A stretch of 64,000 bases of DNA from Maratus speciosus (Eukaryota > Arthropoda > Arachnida > Araneae > Salticidae): assembly GCA_963932465.1 (NCBI GenBank), contig OZ010795.1, forward strand, positions 479,994,806-480,058,805, read 5' to 3'. The position numbers and the translations under genes are program-made. Below the pieces are notes generated by a model that was given only the letters and a program-made list of their open reading frames with translations, ran no database searches and was not told the DNA's origin. Below are positions 12,130 through 22,999 of the stretch, piece by piece; within the stretch, counting starts at the first letter, position 1; each line of letters begins with the position of its first letter.

Positions 12130-12232
12130 TATCTCCTTAGTTGATGCCGATTTGTGTAAATACGGTTTATCCGAGTTTTTTGCTTATTTAAACTGAGCTT
12201 GGTCCATATTAACTCGAATAATCAGGACTCTG
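12130..12232. mobile_element. terminal fragment of a pogo/Tigger-like element
   Basis: The segment ends 'ttaactcgaataatcaggac' then TCTGCTATA. Read in reverse complement this begins TAGCAGAGTCCTGATTATTC, the layout of a pogo-family terminus at a TA site. A related terminus, 'agtagagtcccgcttaacc' in reverse complement, lies at about 26,377-26,398. No transposase is nearby. Confidence 0.4.
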
Positions 12233-12472
12233 CTATATTCCCAATTGATAACCCTGACTGTAAATGCAAATCTAGTTTAAAATGAGTGTAAACAAGGATT
12301 ACATTTAGGTTGCTTTCCAGTGCAGTATAGAATTAGAATATATGTAGAAACATAAATTTCCTGATTCTTGTTCAACTAATTATTTTCGTTTAACTTTACA
12401 ATGTTTCAACTTAAGTCTGACATGTGCTTAAGTTTAAGAATAGATATGTCAAATGTATTACTACGTTGCTTG

Positions 12473-13290
12473 TTATTAGCCCCCGGTACGGTATGCTATT
12501 TCTTTCTCCCAGCTTATTTTGTGCCATCTTCAAAAAATAACGTTACCTTACAGAAGCCAGCCGTAAAACAAAGTAGTGTGATTAAATACTCAATAGCAAT
12601 TTTTTAAACTTCTAAGCATCACATATATTCAATTTTTATACCGTCGTATTGGGAAGAAAAGTACTTTTAAATGCAATTTGTTTGAAAACTGCATCTCCAT
12701 TTACCTTTGAAATATTAATTTTTTTGTAGTTTTTGGAGCAATTTGCTTAATATTGGCAACGGAAGCACTCCATTTCTGTAGAAAGTAAAAGAAAAATAGT
12801 TGTAAAATATTAATTATATATTTTTGTTGCCGTTTTTCATAATAGCCGAAAGAAAATGTAATTAAAATACGTGCTATTTTGAAAAAATATAAACGAATGA
12901 TTTCAGTTGAAACATGGGACTATTATAAACATTTAATTTTAAGAGTCTACATTAATGTTACAAACAAATGAAGGCCTATAAATCATTAGACAGCCGTTTT
13001 TTTTTTTTTTTGGTCGAGTTTCTTTAATGACGGCATCTTTCTGCTGCATTTGTGTATTATTTCGCGATAGTGACGTCCTATGCCTACTTTACTGTAGATG
13101 TTTAAGAGTGGATCGTATGTGGAATTCTTAAGCGGATGCGAATGACGTCATTTTACATAAAATAAAAGAATGTGTTGTACGTTTTAAAATTGAAATATGC
13201 TTTGTACTATTTATATAGACATTTTTTTTTTCATCGGGGGCGACACTAAATTCGGAAAAAGCAGAATTCTGTTTTCTAGTTTATTTAAAT
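12473..13290 (+). repeat. ~0.8-kb repeat, inverted copy at 26,050-27,110
   Basis: From 'attagccccggtacggtat'-like sequence at the left through 'cggatgcgaatgacgtcatt' (about 13,135) to 'aaagcagaattctgttttct' (about 13,260). The same sequence lies on the opposite strand at 26,050-27,110, where it is interrupted by a palindromic MITE. No coding potential is shared, so this looks like a non-autonomous element or an old inverted duplication. Confidence 0.8.
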
Positions 13291-14049
13291 TACTAATTAC
13301 TACATTGTTCTTTTTTTATTTCAGTGTGGTGAAAATGGTTATAAATGCATATGTCTCTAATTGAAACGACTTTAAAACTTGTCCATAAAAGATTTCTCCC
13401 CGTTTTAACAGAACGTTTTTAACACTTTTTGTCAGAAAAGTTTACCCTCTGTAAAGCTAAAGAAAGGTAACAATTTTTCAAACATACGCATACCTGAAAT
13501 AAAGAAATATTTTAAATTACAAATTCAAGCCCCCTCACCCCCCTCCCCCCCCCCAAAAAAAGCAGTTTACCTTTAGAATCTATACATACCTCCGATATTC
13601 GGGCTTTTTCTTGATTTTTTGTTCCGTGTTCATTCCCTGTTTCCCAACTTCAAACGTTTCGTCTCTTGAATTACAAATTACTTCGCCATTTTTTTCTAAA
13701 ATTTACAGGGATACATATTTTTAATGCGCCTTTTTAAAAATACGTATACCTGTAATAAAAATCCACATTACTTCATCGTTCCTTCTTGAATTCGGAGGGG
13801 TACATATCTTTTTTTTTACTTTTTAAACATACGCATACCTGAAATAAAAAATATTTTAAATTACAAATTTAAGCTCCCCTCCACATACTCTCACAAAAAA
13901 ATAATTAGTTTCTTACCTTAAAATCTATACATACCTCTGATATTCGTGCGTTCTCTTGATTCTTTGTTCCGTATACATTCCCTACTTCCAAACTTTAAAC
14001 TTTTCGTCTCTTAAATTCCAAATTATTTCACCATTTTTACTTTCTTCTA

Positions 14050-15525
14050 TCTTTACAAGAAGAAAGTATTGGATTCATGAAAATTTTCGAATTCCGGTTT
14101 TCGACGGATTTACACGTTTTAGGGGTCAGAGATTCCAAAAAACATGTTTTTACAAAATGTCTGTCTGTGACTCTGTGAGTCTGTCTGTCTGTCTGTCTGT
14201 GTGTATGTGACACAAATTTTGTGGGCGCTCTATCTCAAGAACTAATGGACGGAATTTAACAAAAATTCATATTCAGTTAGTCCCTGATACAAATTGATGC
14301 TGATTAGTTTTTGGTGCAAATCGCTCAACAGGTGGCGCTGCTATGCTGCCTTTTTTACGATTTCCGCAATGGCTCTATCTCAAGAACTAATGCACGGATT
14401 TTCATGAAACTTCAGATTCAGTTAGTCCTTGACATGAATAGACAATTTAGAGATTTTGGTGCAAATCGCTCAACAGGTGGCGCTGCTATGCTGCCTTTTT
14501 TACGATTTCCGAAATGGCTCTATCTCAAGAACTAATGCACGGATTTTCATGAAACTTCAGAGTCAGTTAGTCCTTGATATGACTTGATGCTGATTACGTG
14601 TTGGTGTAAATCGCTCAACAGGTGGCGCTGCTATGCTGGATTTTTTACGATTTCCGCAATGGCTCTATCTCAAGAACTAATGCACGGATTTTCATGAAAC
14701 TTCAGATTCAGTTAGTCCTTGACATGAATAGACATTTTATATATTTTGGTGCAAATCGCTCAACAGGTGGCGCTGCTATGCTGCCTTTTTTACGATTTCC
14801 GAAATGGCTCTATCTCAAGAACTAATGCACGGATTTTCATGAAACTTCACAGTCAGTTAGTCCTTGATATGACTTGATGCTGATTACGTGTTGGTGTAAA
14901 TCGCTCAACAAGTGGCGCTGCTATGCTGGATTTTTTACGATTTCCGCAATGGCTCTATCTCAAGAACTAATGCACGGATTTTCATGAAACTTCAGATTCA
15001 GTTAGTCCTTGACATGAATAGACATTTTATATATTTTGGTGTAAATCGCTCAACAGGTGGCGCTGCTATTGGGCATTTTTTGCAATTTCCGCAATAGCTC
15101 TATCTCAAGAACTAATGCTTGGATTTTCAACAAACTTCAGATTCAGTTATATAATGATATGAATTAGTGCTGTTTATGTTTTGGTGTAAATCGCGCAACA
15201 GGTGGCGCTGCTATGCTGCATTTTTCAGAATTTCCGCCACAGCTGTATCTCAATAACTAATGCATGAATTTTCATCAAACTTCAGATTCAGGTATACCTT
15301 GATATCAATTAGTGCTGTTTATGTTTTGGTGTAAATTGCTCAACAGGTGGTGCTGCTATACTACATTTTTCAGAATTTCCGCTATAGCTCTATACAAGAA
15401 CTAATGCACGGATTTTCACCAAACTTCAAATTCAGATATATTGGGATATGAATTGGTACTATTTAAACAATTTAATTGACGTGACTTATATAGAAGAAAG
15501 TTTTGTGATGGCCACAACATACTAG
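14050..15525 (+). mobile_element. non-autonomous Helitron inserted in the satellite array
   Basis: Begins TCTTTACAAGAAG after an A. Ends with a small hairpin (TTGTG, loop ATGGC..., CACAA), then CATA, CTAG and a T. This fits Helitron insertion between A and T with no target duplication. The flanking satellite rejoins cleanly at the junction: neighbouring units keep the uninterrupted 'ttcttctaaaattcac' context. The interior has a CTGTCTGTC-type run near the left end and eight ~145-bp tandem units. No Rep/helicase gene. The short ORFs repeating every 290 bp are shadows of the array. Confidence 0.8.
14215..15470 (+). repeat. 145-bp tandem array with 290-bp dimer structure
   Basis: The box 'ggtggcgctgctatgctg' recurs at 145-146 bp intervals (about 14,333, 14,478, 14,624, 14,769, 14,914, 15,059, 15,204, 15,350). 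Two monomer types alternate: one with 'gacatgaatagaca', the other with 'gatatgacttgatgctgatt'. The first units therefore match best at 290 bp. The last copies are diverged. Confidence 0.9.
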
Positions 15526-17394
15526 TTTTAATTCACAGGGATACATATTTTTAATGCGTCTTTTTAAAAATACGTATACCTGTAATAAAAATCCACATTA
15601 TTTCATCGTTCCTTCTTGAATTCGGAGGAGAACATATCTTTTTTTTTTTTTTTTTAAACATACGCATACCGGAAATAAAAAATATTTTAAATTACAAATT
15701 CAATCTCCCCTCCTCATACCCTCACAAAAAAATAATTAGTTTCTTATCTTTAGAATCTATACATACCTCTGATATTCGTGCGTTCTCTTGATTCTTTGTT
15801 CCGTATACATTCCCTACTTCTAAACTTTAAACTTTTCGTCTCTTAAATTCCAAATTATTTCAACATCTTTTTTTAATTCACAGGGATACATATTTTTAAT
15901 GCGTCTTTTTAAAAATACGTATACCTGTAGTAAAATAGACATTACTTCATCGATCCTTCTTGAATTCGGAGGGGCACACATAATTTTTTTTAAAACATGC
16001 GCACACCTGAAATAAAGAAATATTTTAAAATACAATTTTAACACCCCCCCCCCCCCAAAAAAAAAAAATAGTTTTTTCTCTATAGAATCTATACATACCC
16101 CCGATATTCGTGCGTTTCCTTGATTCTTTGTTCCGTGTTCATTCTCTGCTTCCAAACCAGAAACGTTTCGTCTCTTAAATTCCAAATTATTTCACTATTT
16201 CTTTTTTAATTCACAGGGATAAATATTTTTAATGCGTCTTTTTAAAAATACGTATACCTGTAATAAAAATCCCGATTACTTCATCGTTCAATCTTGAATT
16301 CGGAGGGGTTCATACCTTTTTTTTCTTCTTTTTAAACATACGCATAACTGAAATAAAAAATATCATAAATTACAAATTCAAGCACTCCAAAAGTTAGTTT
16401 CGTATCTTTAGAAACCATACGTACCCCCGATATTCGTCCGTTCTCTTGATTCTTTGTTTTGTGTTCATTCCCTGCTTCCTAACTTGAAACGTTTCGTCTC
16501 TTAAATTCCGTATTACTTCATCATTTTTTTTAATTCACAGGTATACATAGTTTTAATACGTCTTTTTAAATATATATATACCTATAATAAAAATCCAGAT
16601 TACTCCATCTTTCCTTCTTAAATTCGGAGTGGTATATATATTTTACCCATATTTTTAAACGTATTCATATCATAAATAAAGAAATATTATTCCGTATCCA
16701 AAGTTGAAACATTTCGTCTCTTAAATTCCAAATTACTTCCTCTTATTTTCTTCTAAAATTCACGGGGATACATATTTTTATGTGTTTATTTTTTTAAGAT
16801 ATGCATACCTGTAGTAAAAATCCAGATTTATTCATCTTACCTTCTTGATATTCTGAGGGGCACATACCGTTTATTTTCATTTTTATGCATACGCATATCA
16901 AAAATAAAAAAATATTTTAAATCACAAATTCAAGCACTCTAAATATTAGTTTCTTACCTTTAGAAACTATACATACATTCGATATTCGTGTGTTGTCTTT
17001 ATTCTTTTACCGATGTTCATTCCCTGTGTCCCAACTTGAAACTTTTAGTCTCTTAAAACTTCCAGATTACTTCATCATTTTTCTTCTAACATTCACCGGG
17101 ATAATAATTTCTAATTGCATCCTTCTTTTTTTCGATGTTTATACCACTAATGATCTTCCATATTAAATGATGAAATAATCTTCCATATATATTCCTTCTT
17201 CATTTTCTTTGTCAAATTCGAAGGTTTACATATCTTTAATCCATATTTTTAAACACGTGTATACCTGAAATATTAAAATATTCTAAATTATGAATTCGAA
17301 ATGAAAATAGAATTAATTTTGCGGCAAACAGAGCTCGATAAAATTCGCCAATCGGGTATGGAACGATTTATGAATCCTTTCCCCAATTAATATA

Positions 17395-18294
17395 CAGGGT
17401 GCAAAATGTTATCTATCGCCGACTTTTAATTTCTCAACCGTTGGTCGTAGACATATAGTTCCAATTACAAAAACGTTTCAAATCTGGTAAATATTCATGC
17501 TGTGGTGTTATTTAAAGTAAAAAATCAATTTTATAAAAATTACGAAAACTAACTTTTTATACGGTCCCCAAGTCCCAATAGTTATATTTAGTAAAAGTTT
17601 TCACATATCATAACAGATATAACACAAAAAGTTTGACATCTGTACTACAAAAATTGACGCAGTTATTAAATTTCAAAGTTTGAGATTCTTCCACATGATT
17701 TTGTCTTTCATTAAGGGATCAGTTAAAAGATGAATTAAAGTAATTCGAGATCAAAATATGGTGCAATGCCCTTTTTACGGCGAAAACACCTTTAGGCGGT
17801 ATCGCCAAATCGGGGAATCACCAAGTAAGGTTTTTTCATCTAAGAATTTGAGCTAACTTTTATGGGTCGAACAACATTCAAACGTACCGACGATACCAGC
17901 TAAAGGTGGTTTCGACGTAAAAAGGACATTGCACCCTGATTTTGATCTCGAATTACTTTATCTTTTAATTGATCCCTCAATGAAAAGCAAAATCATGTAC
18001 AAATATCTCAAACTTTGAAATTTAATAACTGTGTCAATTTTTGTAGTACAGATATCAAACTTTTTGTGTTATATCTGTTATGATATGCGTAAACGTTTAC
18101 TAAATATAACTATAGGGACTGGGGACCATATAAAAAGTTAGTTTTCGTAATTTTTATCAAACTGATTTTTTACTTTAAATAATACCCACAACATGAATAT
18201 TTACCTCATTTGAAACGTTTTTGTAATTGGAACTATGTCTATAACAAACGATTGAGAAATTAAAGGTCGGTGATAGATAACATATTGCACACTG
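17395..18294. mobile_element. ~900-bp palindromic mariner-type MITE (foldback)
   Basis: Both ends abut TA. The left terminus is CAGGGTGCAAAATG and the right, in reverse complement, is CAGTGTGCAATATG. The two arms of about 430 bp pair through nearly their whole length, including 'gttccaattacaaaaacgtt' against 'aacgtttttgtaattggaac'. The ~80-bp centre is unpaired. No ORF. A related subfamily member is at 33,366-35,096. Confidence 0.85.
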
Positions 18295-18504
18295 TATAAC
18301 ATACTACTAGTTACAAACGTACTTTGTATGCCTTACTTATGCGTCTTCATACGTTTAATAACTAAAAGAATAATCAATAAGCATTTACCAGTTGGCTATA
18401 AATTGCTTGAGGATTGGTAGAGAAAAAATTGTAGAGAGCCATACCCCGTAAACTAAAGATTATAACTGTGTCCCAGAACTCCATTTTTTCCTACCTCCTA
18501 CCAA

Positions 18505-18690
18505 CCTGGAGATCTACCAGTTTGAATAAATGACAAAAAATGTGTTGTTTGAAGAGAATGTCGGATTTTTTACATGGTTTGTGGTCCCCTCGAGCAGTTA
18601 GTGCAAAGCAAACAAATAATCATTCTTGACATATCCGTGTTTACCTAAAATTGTAATAAAAATTAAATATAAATTAAAATCCATCAATTC
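18505..18690 (+). repeat. direct repeat flanking the LTR element, copy 1
   Basis: 'gacaaaaaatgtgttgtttg' through 'ttgtaataaaaattaaatat' recurs at 21,558-21,722, so two copies of a ~180-bp unit bracket the gypsy insertion. Part of a third diverged copy is at about 18,905-19,020. Confidence 0.8.
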
Positions 18691-18808
18691 GTCCTCAATT
18701 CAATTTATGTTCTTGAGAAAATAATGTTGGAAAAATAACTTATTCCATTCTTATTACATTTGTGAAATGAACGCGATTGTTATTTTTTCATTTTTATAGA
18801 TTGTTATT

Positions 18809-18868
18809 GTTATACGCCATTTGTTTGTTATAGAAATATATTTTTATAACAAACAAATGCCGTATAAC
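18809..18868. repeat. 24-bp-arm hairpin
   Basis: 'gttatacgccatttgtttgt' plus four more bases is mirrored, with one mismatch, by 'aacaaacaaatgccgtataac' after a ~12-nt AT loop. Function unknown; it may be a tiny foldback remnant. Confidence 0.75.
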
Positions 18869-19147
18869 AATTAACAAATTACGTAACAAATAACGTGTTG
18901 ACAATACATTATTAAAAACAAATAATCATTGTTGATAGACCCATGTTTAACTAAAAAGAAAAAACAAGTAAATAAATAAATTACAGATTAAAGTCCAAAA
19001 GATTTAGTTTACTAGGGCTTCCCTCAAACCGATAAGACTGAACAGTATTTCTAAGAACATAAATTTAACAATAACTTGTCACAAGTAATGAAAATGAGAA
19101 GCTATCTTTAATTAATTAAATAAATGTACAAATTCAAATAATGAAAG

Positions 19148-19424
19148 TGTAGCCGTCTGCTATTTCTCTCTCTCTCGCACGCGAGGAGCCAGCCAATAGC
19201 AATGAGGCGCATTTCCTCCCCCCGCGTTTTCTGCGGAGTGCTTTTGAAGTCACGTGACGCAGAACATTCGAACTCTGCAGGGAGCGGCAGATTATTCTGT
19301 CAGTGACGATGGCGAATATTTGACTATGTGTTGTTATGTTAATAAAGTTTATTTTTCTACAAAACCTTCTGATTATTTGAGTCACCGAGATATTTTTATC
19401 ATCTCCCTTCAATCCATTCTCAAA
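19148..19424 (+). repeat. 5' LTR of gypsy element
   Basis: Starts TGTAGCCGTCTGC and carries the LTR polyadenylation-like motif 'aataaagtttattt' (about 19,339). It ends in an A-run before the primer-binding site at 19,427. Nearly identical to 21,023-21,300. Confidence 0.88.
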
Positions 19425-19515
19425 AATGGTGACCGCGGATTTTTGAACCTTCAACTATTTCATAGAACGTCGAACTATTCAACTGTTTCATGGAACGTTT
19501 TGTTTAACTAGCAAA

Positions 19516-19986
19516 ATGGCAACTGCTGAAACATCGACCGTAGTCATTCCACCCTATATCCCTGTGGACCCTACATTATGGTTTCATATGCTGGATAGCA
19601 CATTCGAATTAGCTACTCCTAAAGCTATCACTGAGTCGAAAACAAAATATAATTATGTTGTAGCGCATCTACCGCCTGCTACTGCTACTATGGTTCGAGA
19701 TATAATTATGAGTCCTGATCCTACTGATCCTTATCAGATTTTGAAAGCAAAAGTTATCGAAAGTTGCGGAGAAAGTCGTACTTTAGAAATACGGAAACTG
19801 CTAGCTGGAGAAAGCCTGGGTGACAGAAAACCAACTGAATTACTTCGATTAATGAAAAGACGGGCTGAAAGCCATAATGTTAGTAACGATCTTCTTCTAG
19901 AACTGTTTACTCAACAAATGCCAACCACTGTGCAAACGATTTTATCGGACCTTTACCATCATCCGATGGCAATCAGTATTGCATGA
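19516..19986 (+). CDS. gag: Ty3/gypsy Gag (truncated at a deletion junction)
   Basis: The Gag of gypsy elements assembles the cytoplasmic capsid that packages element RNA. The first ATG after the primer-binding site opens a reading frame with the features I associate with arthropod gypsy Gag: a tryptophan-containing N-terminal segment (PTLWFHMLD), a [10 protein letters not shown] helix region, then [18 protein letters not shown] and [11 protein letters not shown] blocks. About 143 residues are Gag. After LSD the frame runs out of phase across integrase DNA and stops at 19,984-19,986. The nucleocapsid zinc knuckle is absent, so the protein is C-terminally truncated. The stop overlaps the ATG of the next ORF, but this looks like an accident of the deletion. 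Confidence 0.85.
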   Translation: MATAETSTVVIPPYIPVDPTLWFHMLDSTFELATPKAITESKTKYNYVVAHLPPATATMVRDIIMSPDPTDPYQILKAKVIESCGESRTLEIRKLLAGESLGDRKPTELLRLMKRRAESHNVSNDLLLELFTQQMPTTVQTILSDLYHHPMAISIA

Positions 19987-20837
19987 CCATCATTGATAGG
20001 TTCACGAGATGTCCCGAAGTTATACCCACATCTGATATGACTGCAGAAACAACTGCTCGTACATTGATACACAGTTGGATCTCCAGATTTGGAACCCCTG
20101 TTACCATCACTACTGATCAGGGTAGAAACTTCGAGTCCACTCTTTTCAAAGAGCTTACAGATAGATTAGGATGTAAACGCATCAGAACTACAGCATACCA
20201 TCCACAGTCTAACGGTTTTATTGAAAGATTCCATCGCCATCTTAAGAGCTCTCTTAAAGCTCACAATCAAATTCAATGGACTGAAATCCTCCCCATTGTC
20301 TTACTTGGTTTACGCACTGCTCTTAAAAATGATATCCAAGCGACCTGTGCTCAACTTGTTTATGGCACAAATATCAGGCTACCCTCTGATCTCATAAACA
20401 CTGAAACTATAAATCAACCACCTACTCTTACATACGTGACTGAGTTAACTGAAAAAATGAGAAAGTTAAATCCCATTGCCACTGCAATGCACGGCAATCC
20501 TAAAATTTATGTCAATCCCTCATTAAAAACCTGTTCACACGTGTTTCTTAGACCAGATAAAGTCAATCCTCCCTTATCACCCCCTTATACAGGACCTCAT
20601 CGAGTGATTGACAGGTCTGAGAAAACGTTTGACTTGGAAATAAACGGGAAGCGCTGTACTGTATCTATTGATCGCATTAAACCTGCATATCAATTAGCAG
20701 ATTCTATTTCACCTTCCCAGCCTCAAAAACAAAATGAGCCCATAAATTTTCCAACTACTCCTGTTGAACACCCTACCACCAAATCTGGTCGTAAAGTTCG
20801 TTTTCCGAAACATCTCGTTACGGATTATATTGTTTAA
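19938..20837 (+). CDS. pol: Ty3/gypsy integrase (catalytic core and GPY module), fragment of pol
   Basis: Integrase inserts the element cDNA into the host genome in the nucleus. The integrase frame is already open upstream of its first ATG (19,983): it reads [13 protein letters not shown] from 19,938, supplying the first catalytic Asp. The second Asp lies in [10 protein letters not shown], and the Glu in NGFIERFHR follows after 35 intervening residues, so the D,D(35)E triad is complete. Near the C-terminus [12 protein letters not shown] and [10 protein letters not shown] match the GPY/F module. The N-terminal HHCC zinc domain and all upstream Pol domains are deleted. Translation would need a shift from Gag or internal initiation. 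The ORF itself is intact, consistent with youth. Confidence 0.9.
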   Translation, partial: DFIGPLPSSDGNQYCMTIIDRFTRCPEVIPTSDMTAETTARTLIHSWISRFGTPVTITTDQGRNFESTLFKELTDRLGCKRIRTTAYHPQSNGFIERFHRHLKSSLKAHNQIQWTEILPIVLLGLRTALKNDIQATCAQLVYGTNIRLPSDLINTETINQPPTLTYVTELTEKMRKLNPIATAMHGNPKIYVNPSLKTCSHVFLRPDKVNPPLSPPYTGPHRVIDRSEKTFDLEINGKRCTVSIDRIKPAYQLADSISPSQPQKQNEPINFPTTPVEHPTTKSGRKVRFPKHLVTDYIV

Positions 20838-21022
20838 AACATTTGATGTATATAGTGTGCATATTGTTTCCTTCTCAAAAGTATTGTTTTTCATGTAATG
20901 CATAATATATTTTCTATTTTTTTTTGTATCATATGTACTTTAATTTTACTCAAGACCTTTCTTATGTATCTTATTAATTGCTACCTTTTTGTAATCGCGA
21001 CTTCGTCACTGGGGGCATACTC

Positions 21023-21300
21023 TGTAGCCGTCTGCTATTTCTCTCTCTCTCGCACGCGAGGAGCCAGCCAATAGCAATGAGGCGCATTTCCTCCCCCCGC
21101 GTTTTCTGCAGAGAGCTTTTGAAGTCACGTGACGCAGAACATTCGAACTCTGCAGGGAGCGGCAGATTATTCTGCCAGTGACGATGGCGAATATTTGACT
21201 ATGTGTTGTTATGTTAATAAAGTTTATTTTTCTACAAAACCTTCTGATTATTTGAGTCACCGAGATATTTTTATCATCTCCCTTCAATCCATTCTCTAAA
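21023..21300 (+). repeat. 3' LTR of gypsy element
   Basis: Near-identical to the 5' LTR (two changes around 'gcagagagctttt', one in 'ctgccagtgacg', one at the end). Followed by AAAG, the presumed target duplication. Confidence 0.88.
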
Positions 21301-21557
21301 AAAGTGACAAAATGAAAGGGTTGAATTACAAAGCACTATGGATTATTTCATATATATCGTAAAGAAAAAAAAATCAGGAAAGCAATATAGCAAACAAATA
21401 GAAAGCAAACAAATAGAGAAAACCATACAAAACAGCCATGCATGGGTATAAAATTTTAAGTACGAATACATTAAATGAAATGCAGAAAATACGACAACAA
21501 AACATCGTGTACTGGAAATTTAACTCTTTAAAATTAACCAATAACATGAAGAGATGC

Positions 21558-21800
21558 TCAGATCTACCAATTTGAGTAGATGACAAAAAATGTGTTGTTT
21601 GAAGAGAATGTCGGATCTTTTATATGGTTTGTGGTCCCCTCGAACAGTTTGTGCAAAGCAATCATTCTTGACATATCCATTGTTACCTAAAATTGTAATA
21701 AAAATTAAATATAAATTAAAAACCAAAAGATTTAGTTTGTTATCTTGGGAAGTATGCATACCTACGGCATTCATACGCTCTCCTCATTCTTGATTTCATG
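21558..21800 (+). repeat. direct repeat flanking the LTR element, copy 2, with satellite fragment
   Basis: 21,558-21,722 repeats 18,505-18,685. The next 60 bp ('gcatacctacggcattcata') is a diverged piece of the 340-bp satellite unit, so the satellite domain once extended to here. Confidence 0.7.
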
Positions 21801-22435
21801 GGCATTGGGACAAATATTTGCCCATGGCTAAATAGAGGCTGAGATAAGTAAAGGCTAATACGCCGTAATGTTCTGTACTTGTACGTTTTTAATAGTTACA
21901 TAAAATGCAAAGCGAATAAGAAATGACACCTTTTAAATGAAAGACGAAATGCGCAATAACTGCAAAATACTACTGAAATCAGCTGATATTGACTTACCTT
22001 TATCTTAGGAACTACTGAAGCGATTTTTATCTATATTTGTAATTTTTGACATTATTATTAGCTGTAAATCGACAGTGGTTTTTTTTTTTCTCTTGAAAAT
22101 CAATTCCTTTTTAACAAGGTTAATTTTTAAAAAACATCATAGAATTTTTGTTTTTAAAATTGCTTAACACTATTGCACTTTTTTATTTATATTTCATCAG
22201 TAATTTCCTAAACATAAAGTACTGCACTAATAGAAATTTTCCACAGGGTTTCAAAAGTATTCCTATTAAATGTATTTTAAGTAATAAAATTCTTTGTCCA
22301 TCTCTATTGCTTGTAAGGGTTTCCAAATCTAAACAATAATTTTACATAAATATATAGCAAATAACACCTCATAATAATATATTAATTTAAAATGCTAAAA
22401 GGTGTAAATTAAAACTTTAAAACTAGTTGCCGAAA
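21801..22435. other. AT-rich DNA with an element-end fragment at the right
   Basis: No coding region supported. The last ~45 bp (22,380-22,428, 'aaaggtgtaaattaaaactt') is the inverted equivalent of 25,617-25,660, the flank of the 24.8-25.6 kb palindrome. Confidence 0.55.
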
Positions 22436-22990
22436 CGTCAGTGAAGGCTTACTATGGAGACCCGAAATTTTTTGGTTTCCATCTGTTTGTTTGTTAGTTA
22501 GTTAGTTAGTTAGTCTGTCTGTCCTGCGATAACTGCCGTAAAAAGCATCCGATTAGCTTGAAATTAAGGATGTATATTGGTGAGCTCCCCGGATTTAGCT
22601 GTATAGTTTTTGGGTTAAATTTGGTTTATTCGTTCGGAATATATAGAACATTTTATTTTGTGACATAATGCTTTTCTATGGAAAGTCAGACGATTTTCAA
22701 ATTTTCATTTATTGAAAGAAATCGCTCATATGAATAATAGATTTAAATGGTAAATTTTGGATGCTGAAATTTTTAAATAAGAGTATTAAATTATTCCTTT
22801 TAGTTTGCAATTTTGTCAAAACATTTGTCAGAGCTTTTAAATTATGTGTATAACTTATGATGGAATTTTATACATGTGTTCGAATAATATAAAACATTTT
22901 ATTTTATGAATTCACTTATATTTCATTTTTTTCCTTTAAACCGTTGCGTAGCAACTATATCTCATCTAAAAATATCATAAATGTGAAAGT
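22436..22990 (+). repeat. probable non-autonomous dispersed repeat
   Basis: Begins near 'ctatggagacccgaaa', has TTAG repeats then 'gtctgtctgtcc' (about 22,514), and ends near 'aaccgttgcgtagcaactat'. A GTCTGTCTGTCC box next to one end is shared with other repeats in this window (14.17, 30.59, 36.39 kb). No full second copy is present here, so boundaries are approximate. Confidence 0.4.
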
Positions 22991-22999
22991 ATGTATGGT

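Larger units (their letters stand above)
13450..17310 (+). repeat. ~340-bp satellite array, about nine units
   Basis: The box 'aacatacgcatacctgaaat' recurs at 13,481, 13,826, 15,657 (after a 1,476-bp Helitron), 15,994 and 16,335, giving 337-355 bp units. Weaker units follow at about 16,658, 16,885 and 17,251. Each unit also carries 'atacgtatacctgtaataaa', 'gatattcgtgcgttctcttg' and 'ttcacagggatacatatttt'. Decay increases to the right. A remote diverged piece is at about 21,740-21,800. No promoter or gene is evident. Confidence 0.88.
19148..21300 (+). mobile_element. internally deleted Ty3/gypsy LTR retrotransposon
   Basis: Two LTRs of about 277 bp differ at only three or four positions. The 5' LTR is followed by a TGGTGACC primer-binding motif (19,427). 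The 3' LTR is preceded by 'actgggggcatactc', a plausible polypurine tract region. A 4-bp AAAG lies just outside each end (19,144-19,147 and 21,301-21,304), fitting a gypsy target duplication. The interior encodes a Gag and the C-terminal part of Pol (integrase). Protease, reverse transcriptase and RNase H are missing, so it would need help in trans to move. LTR identity implies recent insertion. Confidence 0.9.

Noticed and set aside
14311..15097. Three similar plus-strand ORFs (74, 67, 61 aa)
   Set aside because: They recur every 290 bp because the DNA is a tandem array inside a Helitron; they carry no recognisable protein signal.
19134..19454. Minus-strand ORFs across the gypsy LTRs (also 21,006-21,287)
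   Set aside because: Both are antisense readings of the LTR and similar only because the LTRs are copies of each other.
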